Made by a program: the position numbers and the translations under genes | The notes under the pieces: generated by a model | What the model saw: only the letters and a program-made list of their open reading frames with translations | The model's database searches: none | What the model was told of the DNA's origin: nothing | Assembly (NCBI GenBank): GCA_017860345.1 | Contig: JAFNAV010000010.1 | Coordinates: 1-59,444, forward strand | DNA length: 59,444 nucleotides | Direction of reading: 5' to 3' | Source: Bacteroidota bacterium | GTDB lineage: Bacteria > Bacteroidota > Bacteroidia > Bacteroidales > Paludibacteraceae | Shown here: in pieces, positions 1 through 8,889 of the stretch | Layout of the letters: every line of letters begins with the position of its first letter | Numbering within the stretch: the first letter of the stretch is position 1

Positions 1-183
1 CATACGTAAATAATTGTTTTTTTAAAGGTCGTATGGAACTCGCATGTCAAATTTTCACTGTCTTTGGTGAATACTCGTATTCATGCTCGTTTCATGTGTT
101 ACTTTTTACTTATTTAATTAGTTGACGCGTGTAACCCGCAATTTCGGATTTTTGAGGATTCAAATTCCATGATGCAAACATAC

Positions 184-217
184 AAAAAAACGGAGTGATT
201 AACAACCACTCCGTTTT
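184..217 (-). terminator. Intrinsic terminator after gnd
   Basis: The stem pairs CGGAGTG (191-197) with CACTCCG (207-213) around a 9-base loop. On the minus strand it is followed by a run of seven T. It also has four T on the plus-strand side, so it may work in both directions. It lies 46 bases beyond the gnd stop codon and closes the minus-strand sugar-acid operon. Bases 1-183 hold no gene or structure that I recognise. Confidence 0.85.
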
Positions 218-262
218 CAGAATTTATATCAGACTCATGTTTGTCTGTTCATTATTAAAAGA

Positions 263-1717
263 CTATACCACGTAAGTTGTCGACGCTGTGTCGCCGCCAC
301 GGCCAGTCCAGTTGGTATGGAAAAATTCGCCACGCGGTTTGTCCACACGTTCGTAAGTATGCGCTCCAAAGTAGTCGCGTTGTGCCTGAAGCAGGTTAGC
401 AGGCAAGCGTTCCGAGCGGAAACCGTCGAAATAACAAAGCGCTGAAGTTAGCGCAGGCACAGGAATACCGTTGGTAAGCGCGGCAGCACATACCCGTCGC
501 CATCCAGCCTGAGCCTTTTCCACAATGTCTTTAAAATATGGGTCGAGCAACAGATTTTCAAGTGCAGGATTTTTATCAAAAGCCTTTTTGATATCTCCTA
601 AAAATACCGAACGAATAATACATCCGCCACGCCACATCAATGCTATACCTCCCAAATTCAGATTCCATCCGTTTTCCTTAGCTGCTTCCATCATCAGGTT
701 ATAGCCCTGAGCGTATGATATAATTTTTGCTCCAAACAAAGCATCTTTCAGGTCGTCAATCATTTGCTTTTTATCACCGGTAAAATGAACCGCCGGTCCG
801 CTTATTACCTTCGAAGCTTTGACACGAATATCTTTCTGCGCCGACAAGCAACGGGCAAATACCGATTCACCTATCAGCGTAAGAGGCACGCCCAAATCGA
901 GCGCCGAAACGCCAGTCCACTTCCCTGTTCCTTTCTGTCCGGCAGTATCCAGAATTTTATCTACCAAAGGCGTTCCATCTTCATCTTTCACGGCCAGAAT
1001 ATCCCGTGTAATCTCAATCAGATACGAATCCAAATCACCTTTATTCCATTCTTTGAATACTTCGTGCATTTCGTCGGCCGATAGTCCCAGCAAGTCTTTC
1101 ATAACCTGATAAGCCTCGTTAATAATCTGCATATCGCCGTACTCGATACCATTGTGTACCATTTTCACAAAATGGCCCGCACCACCTTCGCCTACCCAGT
1201 CGCAGCAGGGTGTGCCATCTTCCACTTTAGCTGCCACAGCCTGAAAAATCTCTTTCACGGCTGGCCATGCAGCTGGTGAACCACCCGGCATCATCGATGG
1301 GCCCAGCAACGCGCCTTCTTCACCGCCCGAAACTCCGGTTCCTACATAAAGTAAACCTTTGCTTTCGACGTATTTGGTACGGCGTATCGTATCCGGGAAA
1401 TGTGTATTTCCACCATCAATAATAATATCGCCCGGTTCAAGATGAGGAATCAGTTGGTCAATAAAATCGTCCACTGCCTGACCGGCCTTAACGAGCATCA
1501 TCACTTTGCGTGGTTTTTCGAGAGAATCACACAGTTCTTTCACCGAATGCGCAGCTATAAAGTTCTTGCCTGCACCACGTCCGGCTATAAATTTATCTAC
1601 TTTTTCTACCGAACGATTAAAAACTGCAACCGTAAAGCCCTTGCTTTCCATGTTCAGTACCAGATTTTCGCCCATGACGGCTAAACCAATTAAGCCAATA
1701 TCTGCTTTTTGTTTCAT
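263..1717 (-). CDS. gnd: 6-phosphogluconate dehydrogenase, decarboxylating
   Basis: This enzyme oxidises 6-phosphogluconate to ribulose 5-phosphate and CO2 and makes NADPH, in the cytoplasmic oxidative pentose phosphate pathway. The protein is 484 residues, the usual length. It has the N-terminal dinucleotide motif GLAVMGENL, the GGNTHFPDT segment, GTGVSGGEEGA, and the catalytic KMVHNGIEYGD segment with its Lys, His and Asn. An upstream in-frame start at 1747 would add ten residues before MKQKADIGLIG. I chose the ATG at 1717 because family members begin just before the Rossmann strand. It is the last gene of a minus-strand run and sits 131 bases after pdxB, so it may also have its own promoter. 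The usual partners zwf and pgl are absent, and gnd lies among uronate genes instead. Identity is very secure. Confidence 0.97.
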   Translation of the reverse strand: MKQKADIGLIGLAVMGENLVLNMESKGFTVAVFNRSVEKVDKFIAGRGAGKNFIAAHSVKELCDSLEKPRKVMMLVKAGQAVDDFIDQLIPHLEPGDIIIDGGNTHFPDTIRRTKYVESKGLLYVGTGVSGGEEGALLGPSMMPGGSPAAWPAVKEIFQAVAAKVEDGTPCCDWVGEGGAGHFVKMVHNGIEYGDMQIINEAYQVMKDLLGLSADEMHEVFKEWNKGDLDSYLIEITRDILAVKDEDGTPLVDKILDTAGQKGTGKWTGVSALDLGVPLTLIGESVFARCLSAQKDIRVKASKVISGPAVHFTGDKKQMIDDLKDALFGAKIISYAQGYNLMMEAAKENGWNLNLGGIALMWRGGCIIRSVFLGDIKKAFDKNPALENLLLDPYFKDIVEKAQAGWRRVCAAALTNGIPVPALTSALCYFDGFRSERLPANLLQAQRDYFGAHTYERVDKPRGEFFHTNWTGRGGDTASTTYVV

Positions 1718-1848
1718 GATAGTATTCAGCCTCTTAAATCGCCCCAAGGGAAACTTAAGAATGGCATTATTAAATTATTAATATTTAATTTTATGATTAC
1801 ACAATAGATTATCTGATTTTAAATTAGTATTTATCAAAAGTTTAATTT

Positions 1849-2997
1849 CTAAACTTCAATACCGCGACTGTTTGCCTCAACTTTAAATCCCAAAGCTTTT
1901 AGTTTTTCAATCGCCTGTTCATTTACATTTTTTACAATAACAGTAAAAGCCTGAAACTCCCGCCGTACAGGGTAATCGCCACGAATTTGTTCAAACAAAG
2001 CGGGATTTTTCCTGAATTCAGCATCATCATTTCTGATATCATAAGTATGCAAAACGGCTTGTGACAAGATCTGCTGTAACGTCAGCCCGCTACCATCGAT
2101 ATTTATTTCAGTTTGCACTGGTAATTCAACACCTGAAGGCCGCCAATCGTTCAATTTTAAATTAAAAAAATCACTTATAGCCTGCACGCTCATCAAAGTT
2201 CCTGTAGCTTTCCCATCCTTGGAATATCCTGCAATATGCGGAGTAGCTATGGTAGTCAAGTCCAAAAGTGCCAAATCCAAATCCGGTTCATTTTCCCAGC
2301 AATCGCAAACGAAGTCAGCTATTATTCCCTGCTTCAAAGCGCTTTTCACGGCCTGCGTCTCCACTACCTCACCACGACAAGAATTTATCAACACCGGTTT
2401 TGAACCTAACGATCTGAAAAAACTTTCATCCGCTAAATGGTAAGTAGCATCTTCGCCCTTCATATTGAGCGGAACATGCAAAGTAATAATATCTGCCTCC
2501 TGCTGAATGGTTTGCAAACTCACAAACAATCCGGAGCCTTCAGCGCGCTCGCGTGGCGGGTCATTGAGTAGCACTTTCATGCCAAAAAGCTCTGCTACGC
2601 GCGCCACTTTACTTCCCACATTGCCTACTCCCACCACACCAATTGTTTTTTCGCTCAAATTCCAACCGTATTTTTCGGCGAGCACCATCATGGTAGAGGC
2701 AATATATTGCTCCACCGATTTTGAATTACAGCCGGGAGCATTGGTCCAGCGAATACCCGCAACATCGCAATAATCGGTATCAATATGGTCGTAACCAATA
2801 GTGGCGGTGGCAATAAACTTTACCGACGAACCAGCCAGAAGTTTTTCATTGCAAATGGTACGTGTGCGTGTTACTATGGCATCGGCATCTTTAACAACTT
2901 CGGGCGTGGTTTTCGCTCCCGCAAGGTAAACAACTTCGGCCACCGGCTCAAATGCGCCGTGTATATATGGGATTTTATCGTCAATAATAATCTTCAT
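1849..2997 (-). CDS. pdxB: Erythronate-4-phosphate dehydrogenase
   Basis: PdxB oxidises 4-phosphoerythronate in the DXP-independent route to pyridoxal 5-phosphate. The 382-residue protein has the D-2-hydroxyacid dehydrogenase layout. An N-terminal half begins MKIIIDDKIPY. A Rossmann core contains GVVGVGNVGSKVA. The catalytic set is visible as the Arg in NSCRGEVV and the His in TPHIAGYS. A C-terminal extension of about 100 residues is typical of PdxB and absent from plain hydroxyacid dehydrogenases. It lies 45 bases after the Gfo/Idh gene and 131 bases before gnd. Its substrate derives from erythrose 4-phosphate, a pentose phosphate intermediate, which fits loosely with gnd next door. Identity is secure; the reason for its place among uronate genes is not known. 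Confidence 0.92.
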   Translation of the reverse strand: MKIIIDDKIPYIHGAFEPVAEVVYLAGAKTTPEVVKDADAIVTRTRTICNEKLLAGSSVKFIATATIGYDHIDTDYCDVAGIRWTNAPGCNSKSVEQYIASTMMVLAEKYGWNLSEKTIGVVGVGNVGSKVARVAELFGMKVLLNDPPRERAEGSGLFVSLQTIQQEADIITLHVPLNMKGEDATYHLADESFFRSLGSKPVLINSCRGEVVETQAVKSALKQGIIADFVCDCWENEPDLDLALLDLTTIATPHIAGYSKDGKATGTLMSVQAISDFFNLKLNDWRPSGVELPVQTEINIDGSGLTLQQILSQAVLHTYDIRNDDAEFRKNPALFEQIRGDYPVRREFQAFTVIVKNVNEQAIEKLKALGFKVEANSRGIEV

Positions 2998-3042
2998 TCG
3001 TGGATTTGCAATATTTTAGGGATTCAATATTTTATCATTTTT

Positions 3043-4044
3043 TTAAAAAGCTTTATAATAATCTTTTACGATTTCTTCCAACACCCATGACGTTCTGACT
3101 GCCGAATACATGGTGCTTACGCATGGGTTACCACCCCGCAAGGTTTCTACAACTTGTTTCACCAGATAAAAAGATATATTTTCCGGATTTTCAAAAGTAA
3201 ACTCTTCCAACTGTCCGTTTTTAATCAACTGAACCGTTCCTTTATCAAAGCAGGGAAAGCTAATCGTCCCTTCGGTACCTGTAATTTCGACAAGATCTTT
3301 TTCGCACTGTTTATCAGCAACAAAAGTCCAGTTACCCGAACCAGCAACTCCCGATTTAAACTGAAAAGCAGCAGTAACGGTATCTTCGGCTTTATAAAAT
3401 CCGGCACGGTTTACAGCCATTCCGCTTACAGTTTCCACGGAGCCAAACACAAAGTCGAGATAATCAAACTGGTGCGAAGCCAGATCATAAAAATGTCCTG
3501 CTCCTGAAATATCCGGGTTCACATGCCATGTTTGAGTATGAGGTTGACTATCACGCTCACCAAAAGCGCGGTGAAGCTGAATATGCACCGAAAGCGGATT
3601 TCCTATCACACCACTTTCTATCATATCTTTCACTTTCAGAAAAGCAGGCAATGTACGCCGGTAATAAGCCACATAAAGCGGCACACCGGTTTCTTCCGAA
3701 ACACGAATCATATCCTGACATTCCAAGAAGTTTCTCGCCATAGGTTTTTCCACATACACCGGCTTACCGGCCTTCATTGCTTGTATGGCATAAAGGGCAT
3801 GTGTATCGGGCGGTGTGGCAATATATATCGCATTAACTTCAGCGTCGTTGATCAGTTGCGAAGCATCAGCATAAAACCGTGGAACGTTATGTCTCCTTGC
3901 ATAATCTTCGGCCAGCCCGGCATTACGTCGCATAACAGCTACCAACTTGGAATGTTCTATTTTACTGAAAGCAGGGCCGCTTTTCAATTCAGTCACATTA
4001 CCACAGCCGATAATTCCCCAGTTTATATCATTCAATTTATCCAT
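3043..4044 (-). CDS. Gfo/Idh/MocA-family oxidoreductase
   Basis: This is an NAD(P)-dependent sugar or polyol dehydrogenase of the Gfo/Idh/MocA family, about 333 residues. The N-terminal Rossmann motif is WGIIGCGNVTE. The family's catalytic lysine is in YVEKPMARN at about residue 100, and the C-terminal alpha/beta domain contains GAGHFYDLASHQFDYLDF. A GTG codon at 4071 would add nine residues. The ATG at 4044 (MDKLNDINWGIIG) gives the expected spacing to the nucleotide fold, so I use it. The gene lies between the LarA-like gene and pdxB in the same direction, which suggests a sugar acid or its lactone or keto form as substrate. The substrate cannot be read from the sequence. Confidence 0.85.
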   Translation of the reverse strand: MDKLNDINWGIIGCGNVTELKSGPAFSKIEHSKLVAVMRRNAGLAEDYARRHNVPRFYADASQLINDAEVNAIYIATPPDTHALYAIQAMKAGKPVYVEKPMARNFLECQDMIRVSEETGVPLYVAYYRRTLPAFLKVKDMIESGVIGNPLSVHIQLHRAFGERDSQPHTQTWHVNPDISGAGHFYDLASHQFDYLDFVFGSVETVSGMAVNRAGFYKAEDTVTAAFQFKSGVAGSGNWTFVADKQCEKDLVEITGTEGTISFPCFDKGTVQLIKNGQLEEFTFENPENISFYLVKQVVETLRGGNPCVSTMYSAVRTSWVLEEIVKDYYKAF

Positions 4045-4139
4045 CAAAATTGTTTTTGTCAAGCTCTGCACACAATTATATCTGCATACAAAGTTAACTT
4101 ATTTGGACAATAAAGCTCGTGTAAGATTTGAAAAAGATT

Positions 4140-5429
4140 TTAATATTTAAATCTCTCACGATATGCCCACAAACCCAGTGCCGGATTGGATATATAGAAT
4201 ATTTCTTCGCCATCGGGCATTAGATTATAACCATCTTTGAGTTTTGCAGGATTATATTTTGTAGTAACAGCATCAATATCAGCATATTTAAATCCAACAC
4301 TTTCAATCTCTGCCTGAGTAAGGTGGTCAGCGCCTTTGCCCGGACAATAGGTAACACTAAAACGTCCTTCGGACGAACCGTGAATGAGGTGAGCCGCTGC
4401 ACTCAGATTGTTGCGTAGTTCTTCGTTTTCGTCGCAGGCTTTGAGGGTGGCCGGCGTGCCAAAATATCCGTATTTACGTATCAAACGGTCTATTTCCTTA
4501 TCTTCGCCAAACTCCTTAAGAGCCGGAGCAATAACTACGAGTTCACCGCCATCGTCAATAGCCATACGGGTACGGTAGATAGATTTATTGCCAAGCCAGG
4601 TACTTTTAAACTCGGTAGGATCAAGATATACCACTACCTTTTTCAGCGGTTTATCCAATAAATCAAAATTCACTTCGAGCGCTAATTTTGCTGCTTTGTC
4701 AAATACCTCATAATCATCACCTATAAACAAACCACGACATTTAATTTTGCCATCCGATTTGTCCAGACCTACCACCGTTTGCACATAAATAATAGGGAGA
4801 TGATTCGTAAAATGTTCCGAAGCGTAATTGAAAATCCTTCGCACAGGTGTATCAGCATGCCCCATCATACGTTCCATACCATAGGCAGCACCTACAAAAT
4901 GACTTTTGTTGATACCTTCCACACCACCTGTTCCCACAAAGATATTTTTGTTGTAATTAGCCATTCCCACTACTTCGTGTGGAACTACCTGACCAATAGA
5001 TAGTATTAAATCAAAATTACCCTCAATCAGTAATTTGTTCACCTGCGCAGGCCATTGAAAATCAACCGCTCCGCCCGAAACTTCTTTTACAAATTCCGAG
5101 GGCACATAACCTACGGTAACCACATCATTGCGCCAGTCGTGTTCACGAAGCAGCGAAGCCGGTAACGTCCCAAACATGTGAGCAATCTGGTGGTCAGTCA
5201 TAGGCGAGTGCGTTCCCAAAGCTGGCAACACATCAGTAAGTGCATGGCCGTAATACTGCCAGGCATATTCAGTCAATTCACCTGCACGGCTCGGCAAGCG
5301 CGTATAATCAGGCGGAATAGCGAGTACTTTATGTTTCGCCCCTAATTTGTTTAAAGCTTCGAACAAGCCTGTTTTCAAATCGTCCGACGAAAGTTCAATG
5401 TCCGTGGATCCTTTTTCGTAATAAATCAT
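4140..5429 (-). CDS. LarA-superfamily nickel-pincer 2-hydroxyacid racemase/epimerase
   Basis: This 429-residue protein belongs to the LarA (DUF2088) superfamily, which racemises or epimerises the alpha-carbon of 2-hydroxyacids using the nickel-pincer nucleotide. The key residues are all visible. DYTR (41-44) matches the DxTR motif. His74 is in ALGTHSPMT. His151, Lys161 and His177 have exactly the 10- and 26-residue spacing of LarA His174, Lys184 and His200, so cofactor attachment and nickel binding should be intact. Known family members act on lactate, malate, 2-hydroxyglutarate and gluconate. The cofactor genes larB, larC and larE are not in this window. The neighbours (sugar kinase, Gfo/Idh, gnd) argue for a sugar-acid substrate such as mannonate or gluconate, not lactate. 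That substrate is inference. Confidence 0.85.
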   Translation of the reverse strand: MIYYEKGSTDIELSSDDLKTGLFEALNKLGAKHKVLAIPPDYTRLPSRAGELTEYAWQYYGHALTDVLPALGTHSPMTDHQIAHMFGTLPASLLREHDWRNDVVTVGYVPSEFVKEVSGGAVDFQWPAQVNKLLIEGNFDLILSIGQVVPHEVVGMANYNKNIFVGTGGVEGINKSHFVGAAYGMERMMGHADTPVRRIFNYASEHFTNHLPIIYVQTVVGLDKSDGKIKCRGLFIGDDYEVFDKAAKLALEVNFDLLDKPLKKVVVYLDPTEFKSTWLGNKSIYRTRMAIDDGGELVVIAPALKEFGEDKEIDRLIRKYGYFGTPATLKACDENEELRNNLSAAAHLIHGSSEGRFSVTYCPGKGADHLTQAEIESVGFKYADIDAVTTKYNPAKLKDGYNLMPDGEEIFYISNPALGLWAYRERFKY

Positions 5430-5494
5430 GAGAATAATTATTATTTATTGATTTACCATTTACAATAATCATTAACCACAACAGGCGCTAATCT

Positions 5495-6571
5495 TTATCT
5501 CTTTACGCGGGCATTACCGCCCCATATACTCCATATTTGTTCTTCGTCGGCCGGTTGCGCATAATCGGTCAGGAAAGTCGTAGCCAATGCTCCCGATGCC
5601 CAACCAAATTGTGGCCATTGTTCCGCCGGCCAGCCCTTAAGTATCGCATAAAGTAAACCGCCAACAAAACCATCACCACCTCCAATACGATCGAGAACAT
5701 TGATCTTACGGGGCTGTATAACGTGCCAGTCTTCACCATCGAGCATGATAGCTCCCCAAAGGTGTTCGTTGGTGCTAATTACCTGACGCAAGGTAGTAGC
5801 ATAAACCGATGCATTAGGGAAAGCTGCCTTTACACGGCCAATCATTCCTTTAAAGCCTTCTATTTCAGCTTCAATACCTTTTCCCCCTGCTTCTGGACCC
5901 TCTATACCCAGACAGAGCTGGAAATCTTCTTCGTTACCAATAAGAATATCGGATACAGAAGCAATTTCAGTAAAAATATCGCGCAATTCCTGTTCGCGAC
6001 CTTTCCAAAACGAAGCCCGGTAATTCAGGTCAAAAGAAATGCGGGTACCCGTTTTTTTTGCGTAGCGAGCCAGTTGCAGGCAAAATTCGCTTGTTTCGGG
6101 CGATAAAGCACCTATCAAACCAGATAAATGTAAGATCTGAACACCTTCTTTGACAAAAAGTTTTTCGAGATCGAAATCCTTTACATTAAGAGTTCGTCCA
6201 ACTTCGCCGGCGCGGTCGTTGAGTACCCGTGGACCGCGCGTACCGAATCCACTGTCGGCAATATTGAACTGATGCCGGTATCCCCACGGATCGCCCTGAG
6301 CTACTTCAGGACCTTCAAAATCCATATTTCTGCTGCGAAGGTCTGATTTAATCAATTGGGCAATAGGGCTGTCTTTTACAAAAGTAGTAAGAACTTTAAC
6401 CGGGAGCCCCAGAAAAGAGGAGATACTCGCCACATTGGTTTCGGCGCTGGTAGCCTGCATTTCGAAAAGTTTACTGCTATGAACAGGTTGTCCGTTCACA
6501 GGTGTAATTCTGATTCCCATACTGGTAGCCACCATCAGGGAATATCGGTAATCGTTTTTTAGTGTTATCAT
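5495..6571 (-). CDS. PfkB-family sugar (sugar-acid) kinase, KdgK paralogue
   Basis: This 358-residue ribokinase/PfkB kinase is probably specific for a C6 sugar acid. The C-terminal signature IGGGDGFVGG carries the anion-hole glycines and the catalytic Asp. ISFDLNYRASFW and ILIGNEEDF match the equivalent segments of the kdgK product at 13226-14251 (VSVDLNFRKKLW, VCIGNEEDA), so the two are paralogues in one locus. The N-terminus is less typical, because MITLKNDYRYSLMVATSMG replaces the usual short start before the first glycine motif. It is the first gene after the terminator at 6624-6668 and lies 65 bases before the LarA-like gene. It may be a second 2-keto-3-deoxygluconate kinase or phosphorylate another hexonate. 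Sequence alone does not decide. Confidence 0.85.
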   Translation of the reverse strand: MITLKNDYRYSLMVATSMGIRITPVNGQPVHSSKLFEMQATSAETNVASISSFLGLPVKVLTTFVKDSPIAQLIKSDLRSRNMDFEGPEVAQGDPWGYRHQFNIADSGFGTRGPRVLNDRAGEVGRTLNVKDFDLEKLFVKEGVQILHLSGLIGALSPETSEFCLQLARYAKKTGTRISFDLNYRASFWKGREQELRDIFTEIASVSDILIGNEEDFQLCLGIEGPEAGGKGIEAEIEGFKGMIGRVKAAFPNASVYATTLRQVISTNEHLWGAIMLDGEDWHVIQPRKINVLDRIGGGDGFVGGLLYAILKGWPAEQWPQFGWASGALATTFLTDYAQPADEEQIWSIWGGNARVKR

Positions 6572-6623
6572 AATATTTTAATAAGAACCCTGATTATCCC
6601 CGCTCAATTTTCGATACGAAGTT

Positions 6624-6668
6624 TTCAAAAAAAACAGTAAAGCCCCCTTGCGGGAAATTCAGGGGGCT
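6624..6668 (-). terminator. Terminator between uxuA and the sugar kinase gene
   Basis: The stem pairs AGCCCCC (6641-6647) with GGGGGCT (6662-6668). On the minus strand it is followed, after TTACTG, by a run of eight T. It sits 8 bases after the uxuA stop. It should end or reduce transcription from the uxaE-SDR-uxuA group, so the kinase-LarA-Gfo/Idh-pdxB-gnd group probably has its own promoter in 6572-6620 or depends on readthrough. Confidence 0.8.
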
Positions 6669-6675
6669 ACTTATT

Positions 6676-7845
6676 TTAAAACAATGTTTTTGAAATTCCA
6701 AGTTCAAGTCCACGTAATTCAGCAAGACCTTTAAGGCGACCTATGGCCGAATATCCCGGATTGGTCTTCTTGTGTAAATCGTCGAGCATTTGGTGACCAT
6801 GATCGGGACGAACGGGAATATTACGTTTGAAGGTATATTCTACCACAAGTAAAGCCTTCATAGCTTCGTACATATCCACATCACTGTCCAGATGATCAGC
6901 TTCATAAAAATCGCCATCGGCATTACGTTTAGTACCCCTAAGGTGTGCAAAGTAAATACGTTCGCCAAATTCTCTAATCATTTCAGGAATATTATTGTCG
7001 GCCGAAACACCCAGCGAACCGGCGCAGAGGCAAAGTCCGTTGCATTTCAGAGGAACAGCCTTAAACAATTTACGAATATCTTCAGCATTACTCAAAATTC
7101 GGGGTAAACCAAAAATTGCACGTGGCGGATCATCCGGATGTATGGCCAGCGTAACCCCTTCTTCTTCGGCAACAGCCGATATTTCGTTGATAAAATAAAA
7201 CAGGTTATTTCTCAGTTCCGTTTCGTTAATATCTTTATAAGCATCCAAAGCAGCCTGAAATTGTGTAAGGTTGAAGCTCTCTTCAGCTCCGGGCAATCCT
7301 GCAATGATATTACGCGTTAAAGTTTCAATCTCTTTTTCACTCATTTTATCGAAACGAGCTTTGGCCTTGGAAATCTGATCAACCGTGTAATCATCTTCAG
7401 CACCTGGACGTTTCAGGATATATAAATCAAAAGCTACAAAAGCAGCCATTTCGAAATGCAAAGCCCTCGAACGATCAGGTAACTCATAAGCCAAATCAGT
7501 TCTTGTCCAGTCCAACACGGGCATAAAATTATAAGTTACAATACGAATATCACAAGCAGCCAGATTTCGGATGGTTTGTTTGTAATTATCAATGTATTGT
7601 TTATAATTTCCGGCACGTTTTTTAATATCCTCATGCACAGGAACGCTTTCCACTACCGACCATTTCAATCCGGCTTCGGCAATCATCCGTTTGCGAAACT
7701 GAATAGCATCAACCGGCCATATTTCGCCATTTGGAATGTGATGCAAAGCTGTAACCACATCAGTAACACCAGCCTGACGAATGTCCCACAATGATACAGG
7801 GTCGTTTGGTCCGTACCATCTCCACGATTGTTTACATAAATACAT
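6676..7845 (-). CDS. uxuA: D-mannonate dehydratase
   Basis: UxuA removes water from D-mannonate to give 2-keto-3-deoxy-D-gluconate, using a divalent metal such as Mn2+ in a TIM-barrel fold. The protein is 389 residues, the family length. It starts with the typical [21 protein letters not shown] segment and contains [28 protein letters not shown], the metal-site segments LAIHPDDPP and RPDHGHQM, and the C-terminal [13 protein letters not shown]. It lies between the SDR gene, which supplies mannonate, and the terminator at 6624-6668. The 162 bases between it and the SDR gene show no clear structure. Its product feeds KdgK. Identity is very secure. Confidence 0.97.
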   Translation of the reverse strand: MYLCKQSWRWYGPNDPVSLWDIRQAGVTDVVTALHHIPNGEIWPVDAIQFRKRMIAEAGLKWSVVESVPVHEDIKKRAGNYKQYIDNYKQTIRNLAACDIRIVTYNFMPVLDWTRTDLAYELPDRSRALHFEMAAFVAFDLYILKRPGAEDDYTVDQISKAKARFDKMSEKEIETLTRNIIAGLPGAEESFNLTQFQAALDAYKDINETELRNNLFYFINEISAVAEEEGVTLAIHPDDPPRAIFGLPRILSNAEDIRKLFKAVPLKCNGLCLCAGSLGVSADNNIPEMIREFGERIYFAHLRGTKRNADGDFYEADHLDSDVDMYEAMKALLVVEYTFKRNIPVRPDHGHQMLDDLHKKTNPGYSAIGRLKGLAELRGLELGISKTLF

Positions 7846-8007
7846 AATCTTTCAAGACCTCAGTTTACTTTAGCTGAACGACATAAACCCGTTCCTTATC
7901 TGGTAAAAAGAGGATTTTTTCTAAATATTATTTTTTAACCTTAATTCCTAAACCTAATAAAATGCAAAGTTACTCCTTTCTCTTAAGCACATCAAGAATT
8001 TGTTATA

Positions 8008-8820
8008 TTAAATGCAAAATGCGTCAAAGCCACCATCAATTACTGTAAGCGTACCAGTTACAAACTTAGAAGCATCGCTGGCTAACCAATGCAGTGTACC
8101 CAACAATTCTTCCGGTTCGCCAAAACGGGCAAAGGGCGTATGAGCAATAATGGTATTGCCGCGTGCTGTAAGCGAGCCATCAGAATTGGTCAATAAAGCC
8201 CGGTTTTGTTCCGATATAAAGAAACCCGGGGCGAAAGCGTTAACACGCAAACCTTCTCCAAATTTTGTCGCCAGTTCAATTGCCAGATACTTTGTAAAGT
8301 TCGTTACAGCAGCTTTGGCAGCTCCGTATCCTACAACGCGTGTAAGCGGACGCAGTGCTGACTCCGACGAAATATTGATTATGTTACCGGCTTTCTGTTC
8401 AGCCATTATTTTAGCAAATACCATAGTCGGAATTACTGTACCGAAAAGATTGAGATCCACTACCTTTTTAAAAGCATCCACATCCAAATCGAAAATGGTT
8501 TTATCCGGTCCGATGGTAGCTCCCGGCTGATTACCCCCTGCTCCATTTACAAGCACATCTACTCTACCGTATTTTTCCATTATTTCAGCTGCATTTTTTT
8601 CAACCACAGCCTTATCATTCACGTCCGATTGATAGAAACTGGCTTCGTAACCTTTGGCTTTCAAACTATCAACCAACTGATTGCCTTTTTCTTTATTGCG
8701 CGCCAGAACAGCCACTTTCGCACCCTGCTCAGCCAGATATTCCACCATACAAGCGCCCAACACTCCCGTACCACCGGTAACTACAATCACACGGTTTTTA
8801 ATATCAAATAGGTTTCTCAT
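8008..8820 (-). CDS. SDR-family D-mannonate oxidoreductase (fructuronate reductase)
   Basis: This 270-residue short-chain dehydrogenase has the classical cofactor motif TGGTGVLG (15-22), NGAGGN near residue 93, the catalytic Ser in ISSESA and the YGAAK catalytic pair in the 160s. SDRs beside uxuA in Bacteroidota and Thermotoga act as fructuronate reductases, making D-mannonate from fructuronate with NAD(P)H, in place of the long-chain UxuB of enterobacteria. No other UxuB candidate is in the window, so this gene is needed to complete the path between UxaE and UxuA. It starts at 8820, 69 bases after uxaE, in the same operon. The reaction is inferred from context; the family is certain. Confidence 0.88.
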   Translation of the reverse strand: MRNLFDIKNRVIVVTGGTGVLGACMVEYLAEQGAKVAVLARNKEKGNQLVDSLKAKGYEASFYQSDVNDKAVVEKNAAEIMEKYGRVDVLVNGAGGNQPGATIGPDKTIFDLDVDAFKKVVDLNLFGTVIPTMVFAKIMAEQKAGNIINISSESALRPLTRVVGYGAAKAAVTNFTKYLAIELATKFGEGLRVNAFAPGFFISEQNRALLTNSDGSLTARGNTIIAHTPFARFGEPEELLGTLHWLASDASKFVTGTLTVIDGGFDAFCI

Positions 8821-8889
8821 TTTTTCTATTTTATATATTTACCATTTACTATTCCCTGATGGAAACAGTAAATGGTAAACCAGTCAATA

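Noticed and set aside
4140-5429. Lactate racemase as the specific function
   Set aside because: Cofactor ligands are shared by the whole superfamily; the sugar-acid neighbours and the altered surroundings of the Lys do not support lactate.
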